Source of the DNA: Comamonadaceae bacterium | Lineage (GTDB): Bacteria > Pseudomonadota > Gammaproteobacteria > Burkholderiales > Burkholderiaceae_C | NCBI GenBank assembly: GCA_947476465.1 | Contig: CANJQN010000003.1 | Location: 120,412 to 184,411, forward strand | Length of the DNA stretch: 64,000 bases | Direction: 5' to 3' | Shown here: in pieces, positions 1 to 8,501 of the stretch | Layout: each line of letters begins with the position of its first letter | How positions within the stretch are numbered: the stretch's first letter is position 1 | Program-made: the position numbers and the translations under genes | Notes under the pieces: generated by a model | Databases searched by the model: none | Told to the model about the DNA's origin: nothing | Seen by the model: only the letters and a program-made list of their open reading frames with translations

Positions 1-1068
1 CGGGCAACCCACGCTGTCGATCCGGTCAGTTTGGTGTGGCAAATAACACGGAACGTTGGCTTCGGTCGAGCCGTACCCGGTACGCAGGGTGATGCCGAAC
101 TGACTTTGAAACTTCTGGAAATCTTCGGCCGATCCGCCAATCCCCCAAGCGACCCGGATCTTCGAGCCGGCTGCGTCCTCCCGGGTGGTGGACTTGCGCA
201 GGATATGGATGATCTCGCCAATGAAGTACATCGCCGTGCAGCCATGCTCGCGAGCCTCGGGCCAGAACCGCGATGCCGAGAATTTTTCGGTCAGCACCAT
301 GCGGGCACCATGAATCAGCACCGGAAGCGTGATCATGGCCTGCGCTGTGTTGTGAAACAGCGGGAAGAAGTTGTAGTAGATGTCGTCGGGCTCCAGGCCC
401 ATGTCGGCACTGAGGTTGCGCCCCAGGACGTACTGCGCCGAGTGCGGCAGCAGCACCCCCTTGGACGGACCGGTCGTTCCCGAGGTATTCATGACCGCGC
501 CGATGTCGGCGCCATGAATACCGGCGGCTGATTCCGGCATCTGCTCGGGTGCGGCAGTGAACAGGTCATGGTAGTTGCGCGACTTCAACCCCGCAACGTC
601 GCAGCTTCCCAGCGTGAGCAAAGCAGGTGGATTGGCCAGCGTCCGCATCGCCGTCGTCACTTCGGCGAGAAACTCCGGTTCGCAAATAACAAAGTCCACC
701 GGAGCGCGTTTGAGAACATGCTCGATCTGGGGAGACCGGTACTGCGGATTGAGGGGGACCTGGATCGCTCCGATTCGGCCAAGGCCAAACCAAAGGTCCA
801 GGAACTCCAGCCGATTTCGCATGATCAGGGCGACACGGGATCCCTTCTTGGCTCCCAAGGCTGCCAACGCATTGCCAGCTTTGCTGGCGCGCGCGCTCGC
901 CTCGGCATAACTGACCCATCGGCCTGACACATGGACGAAGGGACGCGAGGGACAGGCCTGCGCCTGCATAGCGAGGAGCTTGGCAGGAACACGATCGGCC
1001 AGAGGCAACGCATCGTTGGCAGGATCGCCGATCCCGGCACCTGAGAATCCGAAACGATGCGGTGTCAT
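1..1068 (-). CDS. AMP-binding acyl-CoA synthetase (3' end outside window)
   Basis: This ANL-superfamily ligase would adenylate a carboxylic acid and transfer it to CoA. It is missing from the ORF track because it runs off the left edge. Translating from the ATG at 1068 gives 356 uninterrupted codons to base 1. The A3 P-loop reads NTSGTTGPSKGV and the A5 motif reads GYGSTEAN. The C-terminal lid domain lies outside the window. It is the last visible gene of the minus-strand operon, 62 bp after the crotonase, and probably activates the substrate or an intermediate of that pathway. The Shine-Dalgarno is weak (AAGATACAAG). Substrate cannot be told from sequence; nearest relatives by architecture are fatty-acid or cyclohexane-carboxylate-type ligases (inference). 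Confidence 0.9.
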   Translation of the reverse strand, partial: MTPHRFGFSGAGIGDPANDALPLADRVPAKLLAMQAQACPSRPFVHVSGRWVSYAEASARASKAGNALAALGAKKGSRVALIMRNRLEFLDLWFGLGRIGAIQVPLNPQYRSPQIEHVLKRAPVDFVICEPEFLAEVTTAMRTLANPPALLTLGSCDVAGLKSRNYHDLFTAAPEQMPESAAGIHGADIGAVMNTSGTTGPSKGVLLPHSAQYVLGRNLSADMGLEPDDIYYNFFPLFHNTAQAMITLPVLIHGARMVLTEKFSASRFWPEAREHGCTAMYFIGEIIHILRKSTTREDAAGSKIRVAWGIGGSAEDFQKFQSQFGITLRTGYGSTEANVPCYLPHQTDRIDSVGCP

Positions 1069-1130
1069 GTCTTGTATCTTGGTTCTGTCGAAGAGGGCGG
1101 GCCGTATTTCGCCGAGTCAGTCAGCGGCCA

Positions 1131-1940
1131 TCAGCCGGGCAGCTTCGCCGAAGGAAACTGCGGCGTGCGCTTGTTCTGGAACGCATCCAAGCCCTCCTTC
1201 GCGTCGGCGCCGAGAAACGTCAGCATCTCCAGAGCCAGCGAGTTGTCGAAGATGGGCGTGGCCGCGCGAAGCCAGCCATTGAGCGACTTCTTCGTGGAAC
1301 GGATCGCCGTCTGGCTGCCCCTTGCCAGATTCGCCGCGATCTGCAACGAACGCTGCAGCACTTGCGCACGGGGCAATGCGAACGTCACCAGTCCGATCCG
1401 CTCAGCCTCCTTTCCGTCGATCAGCTCTGCGGTCATCAGGTAGTACTTCGCCTTGGCCATACCGCACAGCAGCGGCCAGATCAGGGCCGCATGATCACCT
1501 GCCGAGATGCCAAGCCGGGCGTGCCCGTCGGTGATCTTGGCTTCTTCGGCCATCACGCTGACATCCGCCAGGAGAGCCACGGCCAACCCCGCGCCGACCG
1601 CGGCACCATTGATCGCGGAAATGATGGGCTTGTCGAAGGACAGCATGTTGTAGACGATGTCGCTCACCTCGGTCATCACGTCGGCAACGGCTTGTGGATT
1701 TCCGACCAGACCGGCAACCCAATCGATATCGCCACCGGCGGAAAAGGCGCGGTCGCCCGCGCCAGTCACGACCACCACCTTCACGGCCGAGTCGTCCTGG
1801 ATCACCTGCCACACTTTGGACAGTTCCCAGTGCAGGCGCGCGTTGGTGGCGTTCATCACCTCGGGGCGATTCAGGACGGCCAGCATCACACCGTCGGCCT
1901 GCGGCTCAAACCGAATGAATTGGAAGTCTTCGTACTTCAT
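1131..1940 (-). CDS. Crotonase-family protein (enoyl-CoA hydratase/isomerase-like)
   Basis: This 269-aa protein has the usual crotonase length and fold signatures: an oxyanion-hole segment FSAGGDID near residue 68 and INGAAVGAGLAVALLADVSV near residue 110. The two glutamates of classical enoyl-CoA hydratase are not apparent. The position of the first (normally PEI.LG) reads HARLG, and the second region reads AKAKYYLMTA. It may therefore be an isomerase, decarboxylase, hydrolase or ring-cleaving crotonase rather than a hydratase (inference). The start is supported by AGAGG upstream of the ATG. It sits between the KstD-like flavoprotein (187-bp gap) and the acyl-CoA synthetase on the same strand. 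Confidence 0.88.
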   Translation of the reverse strand: MKYEDFQFIRFEPQADGVMLAVLNRPEVMNATNARLHWELSKVWQVIQDDSAVKVVVVTGAGDRAFSAGGDIDWVAGLVGNPQAVADVMTEVSDIVYNMLSFDKPIISAINGAAVGAGLAVALLADVSVMAEEAKITDGHARLGISAGDHAALIWPLLCGMAKAKYYLMTAELIDGKEAERIGLVTFALPRAQVLQRSLQIAANLARGSQTAIRSTKKSLNGWLRAATPIFDNSLALEMLTFLGADAKEGLDAFQNKRTPQFPSAKLPG

Positions 1941-2127
1941 GATTTCTAGCCTCTTTCAATGTTTGTCTGTGAACCGGGAAACCTTCTGGCAGGACGCCAG
2001 ACAGCGTCAACGCCGGTTCGTCAATTGTTCCGTACATTGGCACCTTCGTAGCGTCCGTCATTTTCGTGCGCCGCGCCCAAAACACGCTCCTGACAGGCCG
2101 AATCGCTGGCCTGCCAACGCAGGGCGC

Positions 2128-3711
2128 TCAACGCGTACTGGCGTAGGCGGCATGTCGCCCTGCCAGGCGGCCCGATGCAAAGGCCCACATCAGGTGGTGG
2201 CCGTGCCCTTCGAGCAGCAACCCGCCCTGGCCGTTGGATCCGGCGGCGAACAGCCCTGGGATGGGTGCACCGTTGGAGTCCAGGACCTCCAAACGCAAGG
2301 ACACATCGAGACCACCGTTGGTGAAGACGACGTAGGCCTTTGCTGGGCCCAGTGCATACAGGGGGCCATCCGTCACCTGGCTCACCGCCTTGTCGCCGCT
2401 ACCGGCCGCGGCCATGCTATCGGCGAGCGTACGCACATCGACGCGCAACTTCGCAGCCAGCTCGGCCACAGTGGCGCCTTCATGGAAGATGTCTGCCCGC
2501 GTGCGCCGATAGTCGTCGAGGTAGGCATAGGCGACCCCCGGCGCGGTGGACACGTAGTTGGGCCAGCTGGTAAAGAGCTTTGCCGTCCGCACGTCGAACA
2601 CGATGTAGGCCATGCTGTCAGGCAGCGCGGCCACCGCGTCATGGACGTTGCGCCCGGCAAGGTCGATCAGCCGTCCCGCAGTGTCGACGAGGGCCGCGCC
2701 CGCGCGGAAGATCGCCGCCTCGGGGGCTAACGACGTCGTGACAAAGCGCATCAGCACCGGCCGAAGCAGCGATGGCGGCACATGTCGGTAAGCCCAGGCC
2801 ATCAGTCCGGTCACCAGCGGATGCGGAGGCAAACGCTGCAGCCAATGCGGTTTGGCCGGCGGCACGAAACGCAGGAACGGGCCGCGCAGATGGTCTCCAT
2901 TGCGCACCACGCCGCCGGCGGCCAGGCCCAGCAGGATGCCGTCGCCGGTACTTGCAGGGTTCATCGCATCCACAGTGGCCAGCGGCGCCGTGGCGTAGTG
3001 CGTCTTCAAAGCCGGGCTGCCCGCGAAATCGCCCGCGGCAAGAACCACGCCGCCCCTGGCCTTCCAGGCGACTGCGCCCCTGCCCGTGCGCGTTGCAACC
3101 ACACCGGTGACCCGGCCTTGCTCGACCAGCAGCGAATCCACGCGTGTCTCGAGCTCGATGCGCACGCCGAGCTTGCGGCACAGGCGGCCCAGATGGTGGG
3201 GAAATGCCTTTGAGTTGGGCAGGATGTTGTGCATGCGCGGCCGCCGATGCGGCGGCTCGGGCGTAGGGCCGACGAAGCGCAGTCCGCTCGAGAGCAACCA
3301 GGCGAACGTCTCGGGTGCGTGGTCCGCGAGGACGCGGCCCAGGGCACGGTTGTCGCGAACGACATCGGCGCCGCAGAACAAGCCAAGGTCCTCCCAGTGG
3401 TCGTGCGGAGAGTCCTGAATCCCCTCGCGCCGCTGGTGCGGCGTATTGGACGCGCTCACTGAGCCGACGGACCACGCCGTCGTGCCGCCCAGTGCCGGGC
3501 ATTTTTCGAACAGGACGACCCGGCGCCCGAGTGCCGCAGCGGTGCTGGCAGCAGCCAGGCCCGAGCCGCCGCCTCCGATGACGATCACATCGACATCCTC
3601 GACAGTGCAGCCGGGCGGCACTGCGCTGGCGATGCGCCCACCGAGCAGCTCGTGCGGAATGCCCGGCTGCCCGTCCACCAGACCAGGCCCGCAGACTGGC
3701 ACCTGCGTCAT
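2128..3711 (-). CDS. FAD-dependent oxidoreductase, KstD/fumarate-reductase-like
   Basis: A flavoprotein of the FAD_binding_2 family (527 aa). The Rossmann dinucleotide motif VIVIGGGGSGLAAAS sits near the N-terminus, followed by an acidic strand end (VLFEK) and an ALGGTTAWSVG segment. The C-terminal FAD-contact region reads GLFAAGSNGQGG. The family includes 3-ketosteroid delta-1-dehydrogenases, fumarate reductases and tricarballylate dehydrogenases. The ALGG-T-AWS pattern and context favour a desaturase of a cyclic ketone, but this is inference. I start at 3711 because that ATG overlaps the upstream Bug stop as ATGA; the ORF track's 73-residue extension lies inside the Bug gene. No signal peptide is seen, so it is cytoplasmic. 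Confidence 0.87.
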   Translation of the reverse strand: MTQVPVCGPGLVDGQPGIPHELLGGRIASAVPPGCTVEDVDVIVIGGGGSGLAAASTAAALGRRVVLFEKCPALGGTTAWSVGSVSASNTPHQRREGIQDSPHDHWEDLGLFCGADVVRDNRALGRVLADHAPETFAWLLSSGLRFVGPTPEPPHRRPRMHNILPNSKAFPHHLGRLCRKLGVRIELETRVDSLLVEQGRVTGVVATRTGRGAVAWKARGGVVLAAGDFAGSPALKTHYATAPLATVDAMNPASTGDGILLGLAAGGVVRNGDHLRGPFLRFVPPAKPHWLQRLPPHPLVTGLMAWAYRHVPPSLLRPVLMRFVTTSLAPEAAIFRAGAALVDTAGRLIDLAGRNVHDAVAALPDSMAYIVFDVRTAKLFTSWPNYVSTAPGVAYAYLDDYRRTRADIFHEGATVAELAAKLRVDVRTLADSMAAAGSGDKAVSQVTDGPLYALGPAKAYVVFTNGGLDVSLRLEVLDSNGAPIPGLFAAGSNGQGGLLLEGHGHHLMWAFASGRLAGRHAAYASTR

Positions 3712-4724
3712 TCTGGCTTGATCCCAGTCTCCTGGGCCAGCTTGCGCCAGGCGGCGATCTGGTCCACGACGTAGGGAGCGAAAGCCTCGGGGCCCATCGT
3801 GGAGACATCGAAGCCCATGGTGGCCAGCTTGTCCTGCACCTCGCGTTGCGCCAGCGTATCGTTCCATGCGGTGGCGATACGCGAGATCGTGGCGGCTGGC
3901 GTATTGCGCGAGACGAACAAGCCATTCCATGCCGATACGTCAAATCCCTTGAGCACTTCGTCCACCGTCCGAACGCCGGGAAGCAGCGCCGAAGGCTGGG
4001 CCATGGTGACCGCGAGCACCCGTGCCTTGCCCGCGCGAACGTGAGGGATGGCGGTCGCGTAATCGGCGATCTGCAGTTGCACCTGGTTTGCCAGCATATC
4101 GATCATCGCCTGCGGGCTCGACTTGTACGGAACGCTGAGGATGTCAACCCCCGCGCGCTTCTTGAACATCTCCATCGCCATCAGCGAGCTGCTGTTGGGC
4201 GTCGCGTAGGCGAGCTTGCCAGGATTGGCTTTCGCGTAGGCGATGAGTTCGGGCACGTTGTTCACGGGGATGCTGGGATGACTCACCAGCATGAAGGGCA
4301 ACGATCCGGATCGGGCGACCGGAACCAGGTCCCTTATCGGGTCGTACGGCAAGGACTTGTAGAGGCTGGGGTTGATCGCAATGGAACTGCTTCCGCCCAG
4401 CAGCACGGTCAGCCCATCGGGCGGCGATTTGGCCAGCGCCTCGGCGCCGATGACGCCATTGGCGCCCGGGCGGTTATCGATGAGGACCGTCATGCCCAGC
4501 CGCTCCGAAAACTGCGGAACCACGATTCGCGCGAAGTTGTCGGTGTAGCTGCCGGTCGCGAAGGGAATGATCAGGCGCAGCGGCGCTGTGGATTGCGCGC
4601 GAGTGTCGGACACGCCAGCAGTGAACGCCAGAAGGAGTGCGCCCAGCTTCACTCCCGAGCGGATTACGGACCGTCGCGTTTGGGTACCGCTATGACGCTC
4701 GAATGCATCAGGAAAGAAAGCCAT
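3708..4724 (-). CDS. Bug-family (tripartite tricarboxylate transporter) substrate-binding protein 1
   Basis: A 338-aa periplasmic receptor of the Bug/TctC family. After a twin-arginine-looking leader (TRRSVIRSG, hydrophobic stretch, DTRA/Q cleavage region) come the family landmarks: LRLIIPFATGSYTDNFAR, DNRPGANGVIGAEALAKSPPDG and PYDPIRDLVPV. The start at 4724 is set by AAGGAGA six bases upstream; the track's extension to 4799 has no such site and overlaps the next gene. It ends in an ATGA overlap with the flavoprotein gene. No TctA/TctB membrane subunits lie in the window, so it is an orphan receptor. It probably binds a carboxylate or related compound handled by this operon. Confidence 0.92.
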   Translation of the reverse strand: MAFFPDAFERHSGTQTRRSVIRSGVKLGALLLAFTAGVSDTRAQSTAPLRLIIPFATGSYTDNFARIVVPQFSERLGMTVLIDNRPGANGVIGAEALAKSPPDGLTVLLGGSSSIAINPSLYKSLPYDPIRDLVPVARSGSLPFMLVSHPSIPVNNVPELIAYAKANPGKLAYATPNSSSLMAMEMFKKRAGVDILSVPYKSSPQAMIDMLANQVQLQIADYATAIPHVRAGKARVLAVTMAQPSALLPGVRTVDEVLKGFDVSAWNGLFVSRNTPAATISRIATAWNDTLAQREVQDKLATMGFDVSTMGPEAFAPYVVDQIAAWRKLAQETGIKPE

Positions 4725-4755
4725 GGTGTCTCCTTTGTAGTGATTCTTACTGCCG

Positions 4756-5823
4756 TCAGGGAATGATACGTTCGCCACGAAGCTGCGCAAGCAGGCCAAG
4801 CAGGCACCCGCTGGTATCGCTCACTTGCGAAAAGCCGGTGGCACGCAGACGCAGGTCGCTACTAAAGCTATCCCAGCCGTTGTGGAAGGTGTCGGCGTAG
4901 GCCCAGGAGGCGACCGCGGAGAAGGGATTGGGCTGCAGGCCGTGCCGCTCAACCAAGGCGTTCCACAGGGGATCCTTATCCCGCATAAAGTCCCGCAGCC
5001 GCATTGGAAACACGGGCCCGGGCTCCAAGCCGAAGAAGGCGGCGATCTCCGGCCACAGCCGTTCCCAACGGAACAGGTCGCCGTTGCTCACGTTGAATGC
5101 CTGGTTGGCGCAGCTGTCGTGGGTGGCCGTCCATACGGCGGCCTTGGCCAGCAGCCGCACATCGCAGCCCTGCCGCAGCGACTTGAAGCCCGCTTCCGTG
5201 CCAGGAAACCACAGAGGCATGCCGAGCTCGCGGCAGATGCTGCCCCAGACACCGATGATCTGCACCAGGTTGCCGGAATAGCCAAGCGTGATGCCCATGA
5301 TCGGGCCGGGGCGCAGGGTCGACCACGACCAGCCGGACTGGGCACAGCGCTCGCGCAACAGATCCTCCTGCGCGTAATAGGATAGCGTGATCGGCAGGCG
5401 CGGATCGGTCTCCCGCGCTGGCGTGCGGAAGGGGCCGACCAGCGTCCCGTAGGCTTTCATCCCATGCATCACCATCACATGTTGCAGGCCCGGCGAGCTT
5501 GCGGCCAATGCGTCGAGCACGTTGGTCAGCATCGCATTGTTCAGACGCACTTCTTCCGACGGCTGCGGATGGTCCTGCCGCGCACAGTAGAACAAGTGGG
5601 TGATGCCGCGGTGTTGCGCGAGCAACTGACGGCATGCCTCAGGATCAGAGGCGTCTAGCCGCATGTGCTGCACACGATCAGCCAGGGACACGCGAGCCGG
5701 TGGCGCGCTGCGCGCCACCGACAGCACATCCCAGTTTGGCCGACCCGCGAGTTCAGTGGCGAGATGCCGCCCAGAAACCCCAAGGCCACCGACGATAAGA
5801 GCCTTGTGGCTCGCCTGCGCCAC
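4756..5823 (-). CDS. PRISE-type short-chain reductase (progesterone 5-beta-reductase/iridoid synthase-like)
   Basis: An NAD(P)H-dependent extended SDR of 355 aa. It shows the PRISE pattern rather than the classical YxxxK: nucleotide motif VGGLGVSGRHL at residues 11-21; an MHGMKAYG segment matching the plant TGTKHYxG motif with its catalytic lysine; ETDPRLP; LSYYAQEDLL matching NFYYxxEDxL with its catalytic tyrosine; and WSWSTLRPGPIMG matching WSVHRPGxIFG. PRISE enzymes reduce the C=C bond of enones or cyclise 8-oxogeranial. An enone (1,4-) reductase role is inferred here. The start codon is GTG, three bases after the stop of the upstream Bug gene, so it is firmly within the operon. The gap to the next gene (Bug 1) is 31 bp. 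Confidence 0.88.
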   Translation of the reverse strand: MAQASHKALIVGGLGVSGRHLATELAGRPNWDVLSVARSAPPARVSLADRVQHMRLDASDPEACRQLLAQHRGITHLFYCARQDHPQPSEEVRLNNAMLTNVLDALAASSPGLQHVMVMHGMKAYGTLVGPFRTPARETDPRLPITLSYYAQEDLLRERCAQSGWSWSTLRPGPIMGITLGYSGNLVQIIGVWGSICRELGMPLWFPGTEAGFKSLRQGCDVRLLAKAAVWTATHDSCANQAFNVSNGDLFRWERLWPEIAAFFGLEPGPVFPMRLRDFMRDKDPLWNALVERHGLQPNPFSAVASWAYADTFHNGWDSFSSDLRLRATGFSQVSDTSGCLLGLLAQLRGERIIP

Positions 5824-5826
5824 GGA

Positions 5827-6825
5827 TCATTCGCCTTCGATCTTGTTGTGCCGGATCAGGTCGCCCCAGAGGTCCCATTCGCTCTTCATGAACGCGGCGA
5901 ACTCCTGGGGCGTGTTCGGCTTGGCGGCCTCCAGGCCCAAGCCGATCAGCCTGTCCTTGAGTTCCTGGGTGTTGAGCACGCGATTGACAGCCCGGCTGAG
6001 CGTCTCGATGCGGTCGGCCGGCGTGCCGCGCGGTGCAGCCAGACCGATCCAGAAGTCGGTCGAGTACTTGGGAATGGTCTCGGCCATGGTCGGCACGTCA
6101 GGCAGCAAGGGCGAGCGCTGTTCCGCCGTCACGCCGATCGCCCGCACCTTGCCAGCCTTGATCTGCGGGATCGCTGTGCTCAGCACGTCGAACATCATCG
6201 AGATGCGCCCGCCGATCACGTCCACCAGGGCGGGACCGGCGCCCTTGTAGGGAACGTGCAGCAACTTCACACCCGTCATCTTCATCAGCAGCTCGCCTGA
6301 TAGGTGCGTGCCGCCGCCGATGCCCGAACTGCCGAAGCTGAGTTTGCCCGGATTCGCGCGCGCATACGCGAGCAGCTCCTGGGTGTCCCGAAAGGGCATG
6401 GAGGGATTGACGATCAGGATGTACTTGAGCAACGCCGTGCGGCCGATTGGCGCGAAGTCACGGAACGGATCGTAGGGATGGTTCTTGTACAGCTGCGGAT
6501 TGATCACCATCGACTGGGGCGCATAGGCCAGCGTGTAACCATCCGGCGGGGATTTCGCAGCCAGCGACAGACCCAAAGCCGTCGCCGCCCCGGGCTTGTT
6601 GTCCACGAGCACCTGCTGGCCAAGCTCTTTGCTCAGGTACGAGGCAAGGATGCGCATGGTCTGGTCGCCCGCCCCGCCAGGCGCATATGGCGTGATCACG
6701 GTGATCGTGCGGTTCGGGAAATCCGACTGGGCGAACGCCGTGCCGGCCACCATGCTTGCGCCGGCCATGCCCAGAACGGTTCTGCGACGCAAGGGGCGGG
6801 TTCTTTCCGCGGGCTCGGGGGGCAT
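5827..6825 (-). CDS. Bug-family substrate-binding protein 2
   Basis: A second Bug/TctC receptor in the same operon, 332 aa. It has a probable Tat leader (RRRTVLGMAGAS, cleavage after GTAFA). The mature part starts FPNRTITVITPYAPGG and carries VDNKPGAATALGLSLAAKSPPDG and HPYDPFRDFAPIG. AGGAG precedes the ATG. It lies 10 bp after the thiolase-like gene and 3 bp before the PRISE-like gene. Two receptors in one operon suggest two ligands, or one ligand plus a pathway intermediate (inference). Confidence 0.92.
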   Translation of the reverse strand: MPPEPAERTRPLRRRTVLGMAGASMVAGTAFAQSDFPNRTITVITPYAPGGAGDQTMRILASYLSKELGQQVLVDNKPGAATALGLSLAAKSPPDGYTLAYAPQSMVINPQLYKNHPYDPFRDFAPIGRTALLKYILIVNPSMPFRDTQELLAYARANPGKLSFGSSGIGGGTHLSGELLMKMTGVKLLHVPYKGAGPALVDVIGGRISMMFDVLSTAIPQIKAGKVRAIGVTAEQRSPLLPDVPTMAETIPKYSTDFWIGLAAPRGTPADRIETLSRAVNRVLNTQELKDRLIGLGLEAAKPNTPQEFAAFMKSEWDLWGDLIRHNKIEGE

Positions 6826-6835
6826 CTCGTGTCTC

Positions 6836-8020
6836 CTATTGTTTTGAAAGAAGCGTGGTCACATGAACGCCGGCATGTGCCCCATGGCCCTGGATCAGAG
6901 CGACCTCGGGCTCGCGCACGATCCCGTCGCCCTTGCCGGCGCGCAGGCGGCGCACCGCCTCCGTCAACATGAACAGGCCGCCGGGTTTGCCGGAGTGGCA
7001 GTACGACATCAGACCGCCATGGGTGTTGACCGGGAGGGATCCGCCGGGGCGGGTGTTCCCATCGGCCACGAAGGCGCCGGCCTCGCCGCGGGGGCACAAC
7101 CCCAGGTCTTCGAGCATCACCAGCACGTTGATGCTAAAGCAGTCGTAGAGGTAGGCCAGGTCGATATTCTTGACCGACATCTTGCTCTGCTTGAGCGCGG
7201 GCGCCAGCGAGTGGTCGCAGCCATAGCTCACGAAGGAGCCCTGGAACGAAACGCTGTCGTGCACCATGCCGGTTCCCACCCCATGGCTGCTGCCCATGCC
7301 GCTCACGTGGATGCCTTTGAGGCCCCGCGCTCTCGCCTCGCTCTCGCGCATCATCAGCAAGGCTGCGGCGCCGTCGGACACCAGCGAGCAATCGAGCATG
7401 TGCAGCGGTGTGGAGATCATCTTGGAGGCCGTCACGTCGGCAATGGTGATCGGGGTGCGCTTGAGCGCGCGCGGATTGAGGCAAGCCCAGTCCCGCGTCG
7501 AGACCGCGACCGCCGACAACTGATCGCGGGTGGTCCCGCGTTCGTGCATGAACCGGCGCGCCGTGAATGCGTAGCGCGAGGGGATCACGGGGCCATACGC
7601 GGACTCAAACTCGCGTTCGAAGTTCATGGCATAGGCCTGCACCGCGTTGTCGCGCCCATCCGCGCTCGCGAGGTTGTCGCCGCAGGCCAGGAGCACGACA
7701 TTGCACAGTCCGCCCGAGATCATCGCCGCGCCATAGTGCACGCCAAGTCCCCCGGCGACGGAGGAGCCGCCGGTCATGGTGTCGGCCACCCGCAGGTCGC
7801 ACGAAAGGCCCATGTACTGCGCCAGCTGCACCGCGTGGCGGTTGTGGTAGCGCACATACGAGTCGGTGGTGATCACACCATCGATGTCGTTCTTGCCGAG
7901 ATTTGCGTCCTTGAGCGCCCCGACGGCGGCGTCCGCGCACAGCGAAAGCGAAGTCGAGCCGGCAACGAAACCCAGCTCACTTTCCCCGATGCCGACGATC
8001 ACTATGGGTTCTGCGGACAT
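6836..8020 (-). CDS. Thiolase-fold (SCP2/Ltp2-like) protein, partner of DUF35
   Basis: A 394-aa thiolase-superfamily protein of the SCP-x/Ltp2 type. Where classical thiolases carry the nucleophilic Cys (CxSGLQAV) this one reads TMTGGSSVAGG. Where the C-terminal CxGGG lies it reads QGHGAHAG. It keeps YDCFSI and an NTHGGLMSYCH segment. It is co-encoded with a DUF35 protein (TAATG stop/start overlap), as in the known Ltp2-ChsH2 and BbsA-BbsB pairs. It probably forms a heteromeric complex acting as a CoA-thioester lyase: retro-aldolase if the missing Cys is real, thiolase otherwise (inference). ATG start. Confidence 0.87.
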   Translation of the reverse strand: MSAEPIVIVGIGESELGFVAGSTSLSLCADAAVGALKDANLGKNDIDGVITTDSYVRYHNRHAVQLAQYMGLSCDLRVADTMTGGSSVAGGLGVHYGAAMISGGLCNVVLLACGDNLASADGRDNAVQAYAMNFEREFESAYGPVIPSRYAFTARRFMHERGTTRDQLSAVAVSTRDWACLNPRALKRTPITIADVTASKMISTPLHMLDCSLVSDGAAALLMMRESEARARGLKGIHVSGMGSSHGVGTGMVHDSVSFQGSFVSYGCDHSLAPALKQSKMSVKNIDLAYLYDCFSINVLVMLEDLGLCPRGEAGAFVADGNTRPGGSLPVNTHGGLMSYCHSGKPGGLFMLTEAVRRLRAGKGDGIVREPEVALIQGHGAHAGVHVTTLLSKQ

Positions 8021-8442
8021 TAGTCAGCCCTCCCGGCGGTGGCGGCGTCTGGCTCGAAACCCAGCACCCAGTCGTCGTCCGGAAACTTCAGTGGCTTGGC
8101 ATGCACCGGCATGTCCAGGCGAAGCTGGCTCTCGTCGGCCACCAGGATGCGCGCCATCAGCTGCACGCCCTCGGGCAGCCGCACCATACCCACCACATAG
8201 GGCGCGTGCCTGGCAAATTCAGGAGAAGGCGCGCGATGCACGGTCGAATAAGTATGCAACGCACCGGTACCGGCAGCGTCGATCCAGCCGAGGTTCGTAG
8301 ACAAGCAATGCCGACAGCGGCCCTGCGGGAAATCCTGGCAGCGGCCGCAATCGGAGCAGCGCTGTAACCGGACCACCCCCTTCGACAGGCCATCCCAATA
8401 CGGTTTTGAATAGCCCGTCGCGAGCTTGGCACCATAGGCCAT
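8020..8442 (-). CDS. DUF35 Zn-ribbon/OB-fold acyl-CoA-associated protein
   Basis: A 140-aa protein with an N-terminal rubredoxin-like zinc ribbon (CSDC-x8-CRHC near residues 29-44), an OB-fold core (TGALHTYSTVHRAP...YVVGMVRLPEG) and a hydrophilic tail. Such proteins scaffold the thiolase-fold partner and help bind the acyl-CoA. It is the first gene of the minus-strand operon. Its TAA overlaps the thiolase-like ATG, which suggests equimolar production. It faces the divergent CoA-transferase gene across about 60 bp. Confidence 0.87.
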   Translation of the reverse strand: MAYGAKLATGYSKPYWDGLSKGVVRLQRCSDCGRCQDFPQGRCRHCLSTNLGWIDAAGTGALHTYSTVHRAPSPEFARHAPYVVGMVRLPEGVQLMARILVADESQLRLDMPVHAKPLKFPDDDWVLGFEPDAATAGRAD

Positions 8443-8501
8443 CGATCAGTCTCCCTCTATGTTCTAAAATGCTGGGTAAAAGGTCTTACCAACATACTAA
8501 T
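8443..8501. promoter_or_regulatory. Divergent promoter region between DUF35 operon and CoA-transferase
   Basis: Only 59 bp separate the two start codons, so both promoters must overlap. The strand carries AAAAGGTCTTACC followed by AACATACTAATATG, an AT-rich stretch able to hold a -10 element for the plus gene. No recognisable operator palindrome is seen, and the LysR module found at 26-33 kb is absent here. Confidence 0.4.

Noticed and set aside
2128-3930. 600-aa version of the KstD-like flavoprotein
   Set aside because: The extra 73 residues overlap Bug 1 coding sequence; the ATGA-overlapping start at 3711 directly precedes the FAD motif.
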